From Apoda limacodes (taxonomy: Eukaryota; Arthropoda; Insecta; Lepidoptera; Limacodidae), in assembly GCA_946406115.1 (NCBI GenBank), contig OX291543.1:27492815-27556814 (forward strand): a stretch of DNA of 64,000 nucleotides, in the 5' to 3' direction. Each line of letters begins with the position of its first letter. Positions within the stretch are counted from its first letter, which is position 1. A model generated the notes under the pieces. The model did not search any database, was not told the origin of the DNA, and saw nothing but the letters and a program-made list of their open reading frames with translations. A program made the translations under genes and the position numbers. This document shows, piece after piece, positions 1 to 11,215 of the stretch.

Positions 1-467
1 CGAAAAAATGCGTGGGTAGGGATGACTGATGAGCCTCGGCCGCCCCAACCAACACTAAATGTACAAAAAAAATTGCAGACAAAAATACTACCAGCGACAA
101 ATAAAGAACTTCAATAAGAGAGTATGCATCCATATCATCCATATATGCATCCGTCAGATCACATCAGATGTATATATGTTTTCGATACGAGCCTTCATAC
201 GTCCCAATAGTTGGGACACCGGTCAATGCTCACCTTGGGCGAGGGCGATTCGGGCCATAGTCCTAATGTGTACAATAAAACAGAAATATCTGTATTGTAC
301 ACGAAATTATCATAGAAGTAACAAGAAGCTATAGTAACAACACGTTACTTGTACAATAGCCGGTCTTATCGCCTGTAGGTACTTGCTACATTACGGCCCG
401 AGCTCGAACATCCAGCCGGACCAGAAGGCCACCGCCAACTTTATATGTATGATGTATCTGTACTTAC
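1..467 (-). other. Intron 4 of carboxypeptidase gene A, running off the left edge
   Basis: This stretch follows the donor of gene A exon 4 on the minus strand. The next exon (the 106-bp 'G-W ... FSEPE' exon of the paralogs) is not present. The same intron is 2,827 bp in gene B and 1,162 bp in gene C, so exon 5 is expected beyond the left edge. No other gene is recognised in it. Confidence 0.6.
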
Positions 468-593
468 CTAAAATTCCTATTAAGGTCTACGCCCACACAC
501 TGGCCATTATGCCAGGCCCTGTTTTTCCGCCACATTCGGTTTCCTGTGTGTGAGTGCTCGTAGCCATCAGGATTCATTACAGGAAGAAAGTAC
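468..593 (-). CDS. Gene A exon 4: NPDG / DLNRNF substrate-binding segment
   Basis: The acceptor ends in taaag and the donor is AG|gtaagt; 126 bp. It encodes [24 protein letters not shown] and [10 protein letters not shown]. Arg127 (transition state) and Asn144-Arg145 (C-terminal carboxylate binding) are conserved. Confidence 0.9.
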
Positions 594-2475
594 CTTTACG
601 ACAAGTAGATTAAACCAAATGTTATTGAATTGCTATTATAATGGAAAACTAAACTCAAGATGAAAATTGATTACAGACGAATGTACATTGATCGATTACC
701 TACCAGTCTTTGTTGGTAATGTTGCTAGGTAGCGTGCTAAAGTTGTTTGCAATGTGGTTTGCGATAAAAGTTGCAACAGCTGGTGCAATCCACTCCCGGG
801 CATGGATTCCTGCGTCCACCCATACGGAGGCGTTGCTTGCGTTGCTGTTTGATATTCGTAATATCTAAATTGTAAAAAAAAAACACATAATTAAACAAAT
901 ATAGATCGTATTATTTTACACCAATACCCCCTTTATAGTGATCTGAACTTATGTTGCAGCTTAATAATTTCACCTAATTCTAATGAAATTTTACAGAGAT
1001 GTTATGTAAAATGCTACAAAAGGAGAAAATTTATATTGGACCCAATTATTTTTTTATTTTAGCTTGTAAAAACTATTCCTTAAGTAGTTTTTACAATTTC
1101 AAATCAAGTTTTCTAAACATTTTATTAAAAAATGAAACTGTTAGCTCGCAAAAAAAGAGATTTGAGCTTATTAAGTGAAAATGTGCATTATTAAAATATT
1201 ACATTTTTCATGAACCTTCAGCGATATTAGAGGTAGGTACTGTAGAAAAAACTCATAAAATCTTAGCAAGTCATAAATTAATGCTCACACAGACTTGGTG
1301 TCATAGTAATACTTGTTCAAAATCACCTGTCTGACAAGCTCATGACTTTTTTCACCAGGCGCTACTTTTAAATTTTAATAAAATGTCTGGAAAAAAAGAT
1401 TTTTGAACCAAAATTATTTTCTCAAAAATGCTGGAGCAAAAAAGTTTTTTTGTTTACTTTGGTGACGACAATTTGGCAACATACCGTTTAAAAGTTCTTG
1501 ATGCCAATCTAAATGAAAATGGAACCTTATGCAAATGAGCTTAGAGTCCTAGCGCCTCATTAACACAGCAGACCTAGACCAGAACTATCTATTTATCATC
1601 AAATAATTTCATTTTTTTTTTAAATATAAATTTAATTAATCGTTTTTATTTAATCGTATCAGTATTCGAATCAGTATTCCACATTATTCACAACAATAAT
1701 AAATAATCAGTATCTTATTGGCAAAACCATGAACCATTACGTACAGTCCTAGTATTAACGAAAGGTGTTAAAAATGTTAACGTACGATTAGTTAAAAATA
1801 CCTCTTGCCAAACTTTTTAAAATAACTTTTAGTTGAGATAAAATCAAGCTTTCATAAAATTAAGTAAAATTTATTATTTATTTTAAAGTTTTGCCTAATT
1901 TTATTTCGATTAATCAGTAAAAGTAATTAATAACAATCAATATTGATCCCTGTTGGATAGAAGCTTCCTCCATGGCGCGCCACTTCTCCCAGTCTCGCCT
2001 ATTTATCCAGCTATATCTTTATTTAACTTTCTTGCCTAAACTAATGAATACGTTCACCCCCTTGCCCAAACATGACTTATTTCTTATAGTTTATTTGTTT
2101 GTTCCTGGTCTTTCATTTTGCCACTTCTAAATGTAAAGTTGGTAATTCACGATTTATGGGACATATATAGCCACTTTAGTACATCGAATACGGTATACCA
2201 AAAGCCTTGTTGCGGCAACAGGCTCATCCTGTCACGCAGGACTAAAGTGGTTGGTAAAAAGAGGCTCTTTCCCATTACAGGAAATAAAATCTTTTTTATT
2301 TGATTTCGTGTTTAAGAAAATAATATATTTACCTTTAGCTCTCTGCCTTCAATAGATTTACCGATGCTACCTACGGTACATATTGAGGGAAATTTGTTTT
2401 CTAGATTATTCATGAAGTCATGAATAACAGCGAGGCGATGATACTGGCTCCAGTTCATGCGATGCGTTGTCTTAC
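468..2475 (-). CDS. Zinc carboxypeptidase (M14A) gene A, partial, three catalytic exons
   Basis: The gene encodes a secreted-type metallocarboxypeptidase fold that trims single residues from peptide C-termini. Exons run right to left: 2475-2333, 864-704 and 593-468. The translation gives the domain start (MNWSQYH, then FPSICTVGSIGKSIEGRELK), the zinc motif GIHAREW (CPA His69, Arg71, Glu72), NPDGYEHSH, RMWRKNR (CPA Arg124 and Arg127) and VGVDLNRNF (CPA Asn144, Arg145). Exons 3 and 4 are 161 and 126 bp, exactly as in genes B and C, with intron phases 0, 2 and 2. The second half (His196, Tyr248, Glu270) lies beyond the left edge. All catalytic residues that can be seen are intact, so the gene is probably active. 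The N-terminus is unresolved: no propeptide exon was found, but a candidate first exon with a matching phase-1 donor is at 7500-7029. A digestive gut enzyme is likely from the family, not shown by the sequence. Confidence 0.85.
704..864 (-). CDS. Gene A exon 3: zinc-binding HxRE motif
   Basis: The acceptor is caatttag and the donor TG|gtaggt; 161 bp, phase 0 to 2. It encodes ILRISNSNASNASVWVDAG, the zinc motif IHAREW, and ends ITNKDW. This is the exon with two of the three zinc ligands. Confidence 0.9.
865..2332 (-). other. Intron 2 of gene A
   Basis: A 1.47-kb A/T-rich intron. I see no coding potential or clear mobile element in it; the short plus-strand frame at 2118-2303 has no recognisable content. 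Confidence 0.6.
2333..2475 (-). CDS. Gene A exon 2: start of catalytic domain
   Basis: The acceptor is ttacacag and the donor AAG|gtaaat. The exon starts in phase 1 and ends in phase 0. It encodes K-T-T-H-R-MNWSQYHRLAVIHDF and then FPSICTVGSIGKSIEGRELK, the first helix and strand of the M14 domain. It is 143 bp, against 134 bp in B and C, because of three extra codons near the start. Confidence 0.85.
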
Positions 2476-5400
2476 CTGTGTAATGAAATAATGATTGTTT
2501 AGAGGAAATAAGGGCTAAGTAAAGTAACTATTTTTAATGTGGTGTACATTTTTCCAAAAATGTATTATAGATACTACTCAGATTTGCGGGATGTTGTTTG
2601 ACAGGTTTTTAAAAATGCATTTGAGATTCTTTAGTTTTTTTCTAAACTGTATATTTTGTCAGCAATTGGTTCCCAAAGTTCAGAAATTTGTGTCCGCCTC
2701 TTACTTTGAACTGCGTGTTTCAAACATCTAAAAAATACTTTAAAAATAATAAAACGGGATTAAACGCGTCATTTGGCAAAATACCTTTTTAAATTAGTAA
2801 TGAAACGCGTAAATTTAAAAACTTATATCCAAAAAATACGATAAAAGATTAAAACGAAAATTGTTTTTAACACATCCAGGTCACAAGTTTTGTACATATT
2901 GTAACATATCGTTTTATGTTACTTTGAAAATAGACGTGAAAGTAAATATGGTGAACTGAATTTATGTGCAATACTTAGAAACTTGAGTTATTTTCTTATG
3001 TGGATAGGTGCTTACATCTGTGTTCTTACACAGTTAATTTCGTCTACGATGACAGGAATCTTTTAACAAGTTTAAAAACTGTGAGAAAAATATTTAATCT
3101 TTAAAAGGATCAACTAAAATTTGGTAAGTTTAACTATAGAAAGTCACGTACTCGAACTGTATTTTGTTTTTATCCCTAAAACATATACAAATACGGTGTA
3201 GTTTCAGTTTGTCACATAATTTGTATAAACAAAGGATACAGATTAGGATGTTGATAACCAGTTTTATTAGATCCATAAACCGTGTGAATGCATAGAAAAA
3301 AAGCTCCAGAGCCGATAGCTGGTATAGAGGATTTCCAGGAAGCGTTTGCGGGAACGAAGTTGCTGCAGTCTGCGAGAGAGTTCTCTAGAATACAGTCACT
3401 CTCTCACCCAGGAGGAGTGTTGGCGATTGGTCGTGATAGTTTAATTTATACAAATGAGTCAGCCAAAGAGTGCATTAGAGTGTAGTCGTGGTGAAGTCAA
3501 CGAGAAACAGTGTTTTTTAGTTACAAGTGATATATCAATTTACTATTAATTTAGTATTTAATTCAATTTAATTTAATTAATTTAAAATTTAACTTTACAA
3601 CTGTGCACTTTAACAAGTGAAATCTTGATGGTTGGAGCTTTTTATACAATTGGTGAACAGTACCAATTTTTTTTTAATTGTTATCATATATTTCTTCTTT
3701 TAACTTTTAGATTTTTATTTAATTCACTAATTTCTTCGGATAACTTAGTTTAATAGGATGTATGTATTAAAGACGAATGCATGTTTTATTGATGACTAGA
3801 GTGTGAAATATGTATGTCTAAAGGACTTTTCATTAGCGTATGTCCGGGAACAACGGGTCTAATTATTAAACACTACATATATATATATATAGCTAATATA
3901 TTCATTCAGATGCTGATATAACATGAGACGAGAGGTAGTCCTCTTTCGACTTCCTGCATGTTGTCTGTATTTTTCTCTTATTTCTCAACTGGTTTTATAA
4001 ATTAGGAGCTTTAGACCAAAAAACGAATCTTAAAGTTTCAGGTAGGGTTTTCTTTCCTTTTTATACAGTTGGAGAAGTGAATTTCGACAGTGACAGCAAA
4101 CATCAGACAACGACTGCAATATTTTTGATTTATCAATTAGTTGGAGTAGGGGGCGGGCTTTTGAAATTGAATTTATTTACAAAAGTGTTTTATGATTGAT
4201 TGAATGTGTGTAAAATTGTTATGTTATGTTGTTTGATGTGTATTGTTTCAACTGGGTGATTACAACCACTTAAGCATTTAATTTGAAGCTTCATTAAATG
4301 ATTTTCAAACGAAATGTTTGAAAAGCTTAATACTACATGAAAATATTTAAAAAGTAAATTATCCTGTCAAGAGCTCAACAACTATATAAAAATGTGTTTA
4401 TTAGTAAATACATTATCGCTGAGAGACCATAAAATCTATAGGTATTTATATACCTAACTATTCTTCGAAGTCGTGACTTCTAAATTTAGTCAAATCACCG
4501 AATTTCATGAAGTAACGGATAGAGATCAATCCGTATAATTAATACCACCTTAGAAACACATCAAATTAAATAATTTAATACAAGAATACAATTCTCTTGA
4601 ATACAAGTTTATTTTCACAACTAATTACTTCTAGAGTTGAGAAGAAATTTTATTATCTCAGGTTAACTTTTAAAAATATTTTTTTAGATTACATACATTT
4701 AGGGACTCAAACCACCCCAAGTATCTGCCAGCGTCCTTAGGGAGCTAGGTAGATCAGGGGCGGAGCTTATTTCTAATGTCGGAGCATATTAGAAATTACT
4801 TCACAACATAGCTTCATCACCTAACTATGCTCAACGTCATTTTCGAGTTTATAGCTTCGGGAATCATTTCTATTTCTATTTGTATGACGGTTCTGGGAGA
4901 CTCTTGGAGGAAGCCTTTGACCTCGTCAGCGTGTTAGAATCCAGTTTATGCTAGGCGTCATATAATAGTTTCCTACGTGGCTATAGAATTGGAAATGTTC
5001 GTCACGAGCAGACGTTAGACTAGGTAAATACAAAAAATGTTTGAAATTTGCTTTCCAACATTGATATTAAGATATTCTATGTCTTAGGAGTCTAGTATGA
5101 CTTAGAGGCCTAGGATGTCTGCAGACTTTAGGAGAGAAGTATGATTGTGTAATAGGTATTATTATAGGAGGAGATTGAACAATGTATGTCTGAGTCTTAG
5201 TGTGATACCTGCGAGATGATCTGGAAATCTCGTTAGATGGTTCGAAACTTATATTTAAGATTTCAGGAATCATGTTATATTAGGTTGCTTAGATATTCTT
5301 AATTTTCAGGAGGAAGATTGTATTTCTGGTTTTCTCTTATCTTAAATTTATTTAAAGTTCCAGATTTAAGTAAATATATTATATTTAATATATTTTATTA

Positions 5401-7028
5401 CCATAATTCTACACATACACTTATCATTACACAAGATTTTATACTATGTGTATATCAATCACACATAATCACAAAATTAAGGCGATGTATGATGTATATG
5501 AGAGATGTATTGTGTATCGGAATTTCTAATGAGATTTTGAATGATAGAGAATATGTTCTGATAATTAGATTTTCTTTTCAGCCATGAATATTATAATAAA
5601 TTAGTGTTTTAATTTATTAATTATTTTGTAAAATCTGTTGTTTGAGTTGCTGTCTGTAAATTTCAACGGGAATCGACAAAGGGGTGCAGACGTCATGTAC
5701 CTATGGGACTGGAGATACTTCAGGACTATAATGCTGAAATTCATAATTTCACTTTTCACTTGTATGAGATTAATTTAATTCTATTCTATCACATAAATAT
5801 ATTGTAAGGGATTATTTATTTTAATTACATTGATTAAATAATTAGGTCTTTTATTGTACTTAAGTAATGCCCAATTTCAGTGAAGTTCTAAAATATGAGA
5901 ACTAAACACAAACACACTGAAAAATTTGTTTAGGCTATTTTGTTTTCTTATGAGAAAAGTTCAATTAATTTAGCTTACTGTTTCAATCACTTATGTACTT
6001 TAATGTTAATTTATTTCAATGTGTATTAATCTAATTTTTTTCAGCGTCCTTTTTTTTTGATTATGCCCTTTAATTGGCCCATCATAACTTAGTTTAAAAA
6101 TTAGTTTACCCCAAACACTCAATTTATATTTTTTGTTTTTTCCTTATTTTTATGAATGTTTTATTTTTCTGTTACGTAGTAAATAGAGTCACTGGACAGC
6201 CTTTATGTGTAAAGATCTTAAATAGATTGCGGTTTTTCTATTTAAAAATCTCGAGGAGGGGGCAACAGATATGATTGGTCAAATTATCATAATTAATTTG
6301 GTGATTACAAAAAAGCAGAAATAATTATATCTGTTTGGAGATAAGGATAAAGGGTCCAATTAATTAAAAATGCTTCTTAACTTCTAACTTGATATTTGTA
6401 ATTTTATGTGTTGATTTATAATTACATATTTTTAAAAAAAAATTTTTTTTTTCAAAAAACTAAGATTCAAAAATTTATATTATTAATTATTATGAATCCA
6501 AAATATACACACTTTTATTTTCGAATTCCAGGAGCGGATAAGCGAACTCAGCGTGGTGTGAGCATGAACGACAAGCGGGAACCTACGAGCATATTCCAAT
6601 TTCGCATTGGTGAGCCTGGACGGATTAAAATCTTAGATAAGTTTCATCTACTTCATAACAAATTTTATAACTTCAAAGGTTTATTAAAAATTATATTTCT
6701 ATAAAGTTTCTTCTTCTTTTTACGGGGGGTGATAGTTTACAATATCCACAATAATGTTCATTCCATGCAATCGTGACTTATTGAATGTACGACAGGCACT
6801 TTGCTGGTTTTTTATATTAAAACGCCGCAATAATAAAAACAGTTTACGGTCAGAAAAGATTGAACACCTTGAAAAGTTTTAAGGTCTGCGAGGTGAAACG
6901 GGAGCGTAAGAAGTGGTTGCTCCTAATGAACTTAAATTTAAAAAAAAATCGACTGATCGCTTGGGCACTTAGGTAGATAGAAAGCTTGTCAATAATTCGC
7001 TTAAGTAGTAATAACACAATCTATATAC
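2476..7028. other. A/T-rich stretch upstream of gene A exon 2, no gene recognised
   Basis: If the exon at 7500-7029 belongs to gene A, this is its first intron. I looked here for a propeptide exon on the minus strand and found none. Short frames at 3288-3485, 5318-5587 and 6408-6704 (plus) and 5067-5273 (minus) have no family signature. A low-grade open stretch on the minus strand at about 4820-4945 (reads ...DEVKGFLQESPRTV...) has a weak acceptor and donor and is not called. A (TA)n run is near 3875. Confidence 0.4.
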
Positions 7029-7500
7029 CTTCTATTTTAGATTGTTCGGATTGTTCACTAAACCTTATAGTGCGCAATGATATATCTCGTTCTAAATTTT
7101 GACCATAGCATTGTGATGTTTTTGTAGATATGCCTGAACTGTCTTTCTCTAGTTGTTCTTCTGAATAGCTGTAGTCAGATCTATATTTAGGCGTTTGTTT
7201 AGTAGGTATAGTTGTATTCAAATGATTGAGATCGTGATCAGACCTATTTGCTTGAAGAGACGTTTGTATTTCTGCAGATATATGTCTATCAGTTACCAAT
7301 CTCTCCGTATTGTCAGCATTTTGATGACAATATCCTGTAGAGTCTTTAACAATACAGTCAGAGTGACCTATGTCATGATCTAATTTAGAAGATTCATCGC
7401 TATCTTCTTCGTTACTGTTCTTTCTAAGGTAATTCCTGTCTTCGTGACTAGTACGAAGAGGTTTATGTATGACACGACAATAACGACATAAAGAAGACAT
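7029..7500 (-). CDS. Unassigned hydrophilic first exon, possible N-terminus of gene A
   Basis: An ATG-started open frame of 157 codons plus one base, ending at a possible donor (GAA G|gtatat). If unspliced it stops two codons later at TAG. The protein starts MSSLCRYCRVIHKPL and is rich in Ser, Asp, Glu, Gln and Thr, with no hydrophobic signal peptide, membrane segment or known domain that I recognise. The donor is phase 1, which fits the phase-1 start of gene A exon 2 at 2475, 4.5 kb downstream. Joined, the product would be a carboxypeptidase with a long polar N-terminus in place of the usual signal peptide and propeptide, which is unusual. It may equally be a separate single-exon gene or the first exon of a nested gene. 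An open frame this long is uncommon in such A/T-rich DNA, which supports real coding. Confidence 0.45.
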
Positions 7501-9214
7501 CTTCGTAAATGTTTATAATGTAAAATATGTAATTATAGATAGAAATATTTATAATTAATCAATGTCTAATATATATCGTCTTTAAATTTTTTATAGCAGT
7601 GGTAACTAGGTTTTCTTTATAACATGGTAAGAAAGATAAAATGTAAATTTTTAATGTTGTTATGGTATATTCTTTTTAAGGCATTTTAAAGAAGCAATTT
7701 AGTTTAATTAATGTTGGTGTTGTTAAAAATATCTTGGAACACATTTTTTACAAGATTATACTTGTTGGGTCTCATTTTTTTGGTTTTATTGTGTTATATC
7801 TAAATTATCTTTGCTGTTTCACTTTTTCACATTGTTATACTAAAATTTTTGTCTATATAGTTATGTTATGACAATGTCACTGCCATAGAGGATACAAATA
7901 CTACGTGACACTTTAGTGGAATGGGCAAGAAGCAAGAAGCTTATATATGGATGTCTCGGAATGGGTATAATGCTGTAATGTTCTATGGATGTTCTTCTAA
8001 AAAAATACCATAGAGCTCATATTCCTAAGTAAGCATACCTAAAGTTTGCGTAAATTAAGATATTAATTGGTGTGGGCCACAGATATAGATACACAATAGA
8101 TAACGCAAATGCATCTACTTCGCGTGTCTGAACCCCGACCAAGCGTCGAGGTTGGCCGTCGCTATTGACATCCCGCACGCCTCTGTTATTGCAGCCGGTT
8201 AGCCGTAAAAATTAAGAAAATGCCTCGTTTCGTGATAGTTCACTGCAATAGCCAAAAAATTGTAAGCGCCAAAAATCAAGGACATATTTTCTATCACAGC
8301 TATGTTATTTTAAAATTATATAATGCGTAAATTAATTTTAAATCTATTTTTTAAGTATTTAAGCTGTGAGTCCAAGAATATACCGAGTTATCTATTGACT
8401 AACGGCAAGTAAACTATATTCACATTACATTGCCGCGTTTGCTTTGAGCGTTTGATCACACGTTGTGTGTAAGAGACGATGAATCGAAATGTCGCGCATC
8501 GCTTTGACTTCGTGGTACAAGGCAAATTATCATTCGTCTGTCAAATCTAGCGACTAGTGTTCGTTCTACAACATATATCGATAATCGATTTTAATTGAAT
8601 CGATCGATATTAACCATTAAAGAAAAGCCAATTTAGTATATATTGATATAAACAAGCTTATGTCCTAATTTTACACGACAGCTTTAAAAAAGGAGGGTAT
8701 TATTTTTAGAGTTCATGTATGTAATGTGTTCATGTTAATCGTTTGAACGTCTAAACGTTTAGTATATTTAATAATAATTATAAATTTCTATTGTGCTTCA
8801 CAAAACTTCTTTTTTATTTTCCCACATGATTAAATCATAAAAGAAAAATGGATTGTGGCCATGGGACGGAAAGACTTGTTCCTGACTAAACATAGTACTA
8901 TTTGTTCCATACACATAGAAAATACCAGTTTCATTGAAGGGAAAAACTTAAGATTGTTGAAAATAACTTAATTATAATTTTTTTAAACTGATCATGCATG
9001 AAAATTTTTAAAACATTTAATTTATAAATAAACGTACAATAAACGATTTCACGTATTTATTTATGTTTCAATTATTTAAAACAAACGACATCGAAAGATA
9101 TACTAATATATATGAATTAGATTCTCAATTAGACCTAGTATTGGGCGATACGAGATTTTTTAGCGTTTTGAGCTCATAGTTTACCTTGACTTTGTTTTCT
9201 TTAATACCACAAAG
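7501..9214. other. Non-coding stretch upstream of the 7.0-7.5 kb exon
   Basis: No gene or full mobile element recognised. It contains a modestly GC-richer patch at about 8100-8200 and a cluster of ATCGAT-type palindromes at 8575-8615 (see the DRE-like site). Confidence 0.4.
8576..8583. promoter_or_regulatory. DRE-like site TATCGATA
   Basis: An exact copy of the insect DNA-replication-related element core, followed within 30 bases by further ATCGAT motifs. It lies about 1.1 kb upstream of the minus-strand ATG at 7500. Promoter use is inference only. Confidence 0.25.
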
Positions 9215-9362
9215 GTGGCAAACAAGCTTACGGTAAGCGGTCACCGTAGCCTATGGACGCTTGCAACACTAGGGGTATCACTCGCGCGTTGCAAACCCTT
9301 CAAAAATCTAATAACTTCTTTCTTGAAAAACCCCATACTGTAGTCCTTAGAGAAAACCTTGG
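9215..9362 (-). mobile_element. Jockey-type LINE 3' end fragment
   Basis: This closely matches the 3' end of the LINE at 62640-62810: shared gcggtcaccgtagcctatgg, tatcac..gcgcgttgc, ctaataactt and catactgtagtcctt. The minus-strand reading gives the DYSMGFFKK-like tail of the reverse transcriptase. It is strongly 5'-truncated, and the match stops near 9362. Confidence 0.65.
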
Positions 9363-9747
9363 CTCAGTCCACAGTCGTACATCGCTGAATGTGACGGCTC
9401 AATGAGTAAGGGATTTTTGTCACTGCCGCCACTAGAAATAATCAATTCACGCTCTTCTTCTTCCCTAATATTCTTTATTTGGAGTACTTCGTTAGTCTGC
9501 TTGTTTTTGCAGTAATATCTCGAATTTGCTCGCCATTCTCATCAATACTTTTAAATTTTATAGATACGACATGCTTCTCTCTCTTTCTCTTTGCATAATT
9601 TTCTTTTTGTCTTTCTTTTCTCAGTGCACTTAGTTTCGAATCTTTTTTTATTTTTTCATGATGCATTGGGCTAGCTCTTCTTTTGGCCTCTAAATATCTT
9701 CTCTGCTTCTTTCCATAGACTACAACAAGTAAAATATGACTTTGCAT
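9363..9747 (-). pseudogene. Unassigned Lys/Arg-rich open frame with a frame break, abutting a LINE
   Basis: The minus-strand frame 9747-9475 encodes 90 residues, with a basic core (RRYLEAKRRASP, KERQKENYAKRKREKH) followed by IDENGEQIRDITAKTSRL and a stop. Just past the stop another frame stays open (REEEERELIISSGGSDK, then PLLIEPSHSAMYDCGLSQ) until the LINE fragment begins near 9362. This pattern suggests an eroded coding sequence with a +1 shift, or two exons, cut by the LINE. I do not recognise the family. The run of charged residues fits a coiled coil. Confidence 0.3.
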
Positions 9748-10784
9748 ACATACTTTCTATGTAGGTAAGTTGTATCTAAAAAAAACTAAAATTTTATACC
9801 TATACACGAACGTACGGAAGCAAAGTATCAGGTACAATTTTTGTAGAATATTATAATAATAGTTTTATTTTTAAAATTTAATGCAAATATTCTTTATTAA
9901 TAATTCCGTTTAATATAATTCGACTGTCAGAAAAAAGATTTCATTTTAATAGATTTGTGAATTTTAGGTTATCTTAAACTATTGTGTTTCTTACCATGCA
10001 TGTCTATACTAATCATACTACTACTCGTGTTTCAATCAAATATCAACGAACATATTTTAGTAAACTTGAGTTGAACTTGAGATTATGCAGGGGTATCTAA
10101 AAGCGTCACAGTAGGTAGTAAAAAGTCGGCACGCTTGTTTCAATGCAAATCAAAATCTGTATTTCGGATGACAGCTGTCAAACTAGAAAAGTTTATATCT
10201 CGTTAATTATTGATCGTAGACATGTAGTTTCTTTACAGAAGTGATAGTTATCATCAAGATCTTTATTTGGGATGACAGCTGTCAAAATAGAAAAGGTTAT
10301 ATCTCGTAAAATATTAGTAATAGATAAATAAAGAGAGAGAGAGAGAGAAAGCGACACACACACAGAGAGAGAGAGACAGGAAGAGAGAGCGAGAGGGAGA
10401 AAACTCCAGTCGTGTGTCGGAGCAGAAACAATTTTTTTTTTATTCATGAATTCTTTAAACACACTACACTATACTATTAAATCATCAAAAATACCGAAAT
10501 CTGACCGAGATACTCGTATATCCAATAAAATTTTGTAGTAAAATGCCTGGCGGACGAATAACCGTCGCTAGACCGGCCGATTATGACGTCACAGCAGCGC
10601 TCTAGTCACCGACGCGCTTATAATATACCTTTCATGCTGCTCTGCGGACATCAGATGCTTTATTTCCATTTTTCTCTCTTTCAAGGTTTTAATACAAGAA
10701 AAACTACCAAACCATGAACAGTGCAGATCAGAATAAATATTTATGAGTTGCAAACATAAAAATATATTACTAAAGTGGACTTTA
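9748..10784. repeat. Non-coding stretch with a 45-bp direct repeat and a GA microsatellite
   Basis: The segment gatgacagctgtcaaa..agaaaa..ttatatctcgt occurs twice, at about 10160-10205 and 10264-10308. A purine-rich (GA)n/(CA)n tract follows at about 10330-10400. The minus-strand Leu/Ser-repeat frame over the tract is a microsatellite artefact. No gene seen. Confidence 0.6.
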
Positions 10785-10870
10785 GCAAGCCTCAATCTAA
10801 TCAAATTAAATCAAAATTTATTCAAATAGGTTTCTAAGAACACTTTTGAATCGTCAATACAATGTTAAAG
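10785..10870 (-). mobile_element. LINE 3' end fragment
   Basis: An antisense copy of a 3' end also found at 22320-22450 and 51000-51120 (shared: attgacgattc, agaaacctatttgaataaat, tttgatttgat). The three copies end in the same tail, as expected for 5'-truncated target-primed insertions. Confidence 0.55.
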
Positions 10871-11049
10871 TTGAAAAAATATTTATCTTCGAAGTCAATG
10901 CAATAAAAATATATACCCAAAATACGGTTATTCGCATATTGTGACACAAATAAATCAAAACCTATGGGATGCTTCCCATTGACATAGAATCATGAAATTT
11001 AAAAATTAATGATATTTATGAGTAATAATGATAATATTTTTTTTTTATT

Positions 11050-11215
11050 TAACACACAGCGCCATCTGGTCTCAAACTAAGCAAAAACAACGGATACAAA
11101 TCCATATTCACATTTTTTTTGTAAATACTTACATATTTTACGAAGAAAACACCCACTACCAACACTGACATTCAGCAGTCGGGTCATTACACACTGAGTC
11201 ACGGAGTTTATTATC
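11050..11215 (-). mobile_element. tRNA-derived SINE, 3' part
   Basis: Minus-strand reading contains gacccgactgctgaat and the shared body ..ttagtttgagaccagatggcgctgtgtgtt, the same family as 44222-44465 and 43545-43680. Confidence 0.6.

Noticed and set aside
3288..3485. 65-codon plus-strand frame near gene A
   Set aside because: No family signature, no splice context and surrounded by A/T-rich DNA.
10193..10462. 89-codon Leu/Ser-rich frame, possible membrane or signal peptide
   Set aside because: The hydrophobic part is the translation of the GA/CA-rich microsatellite.
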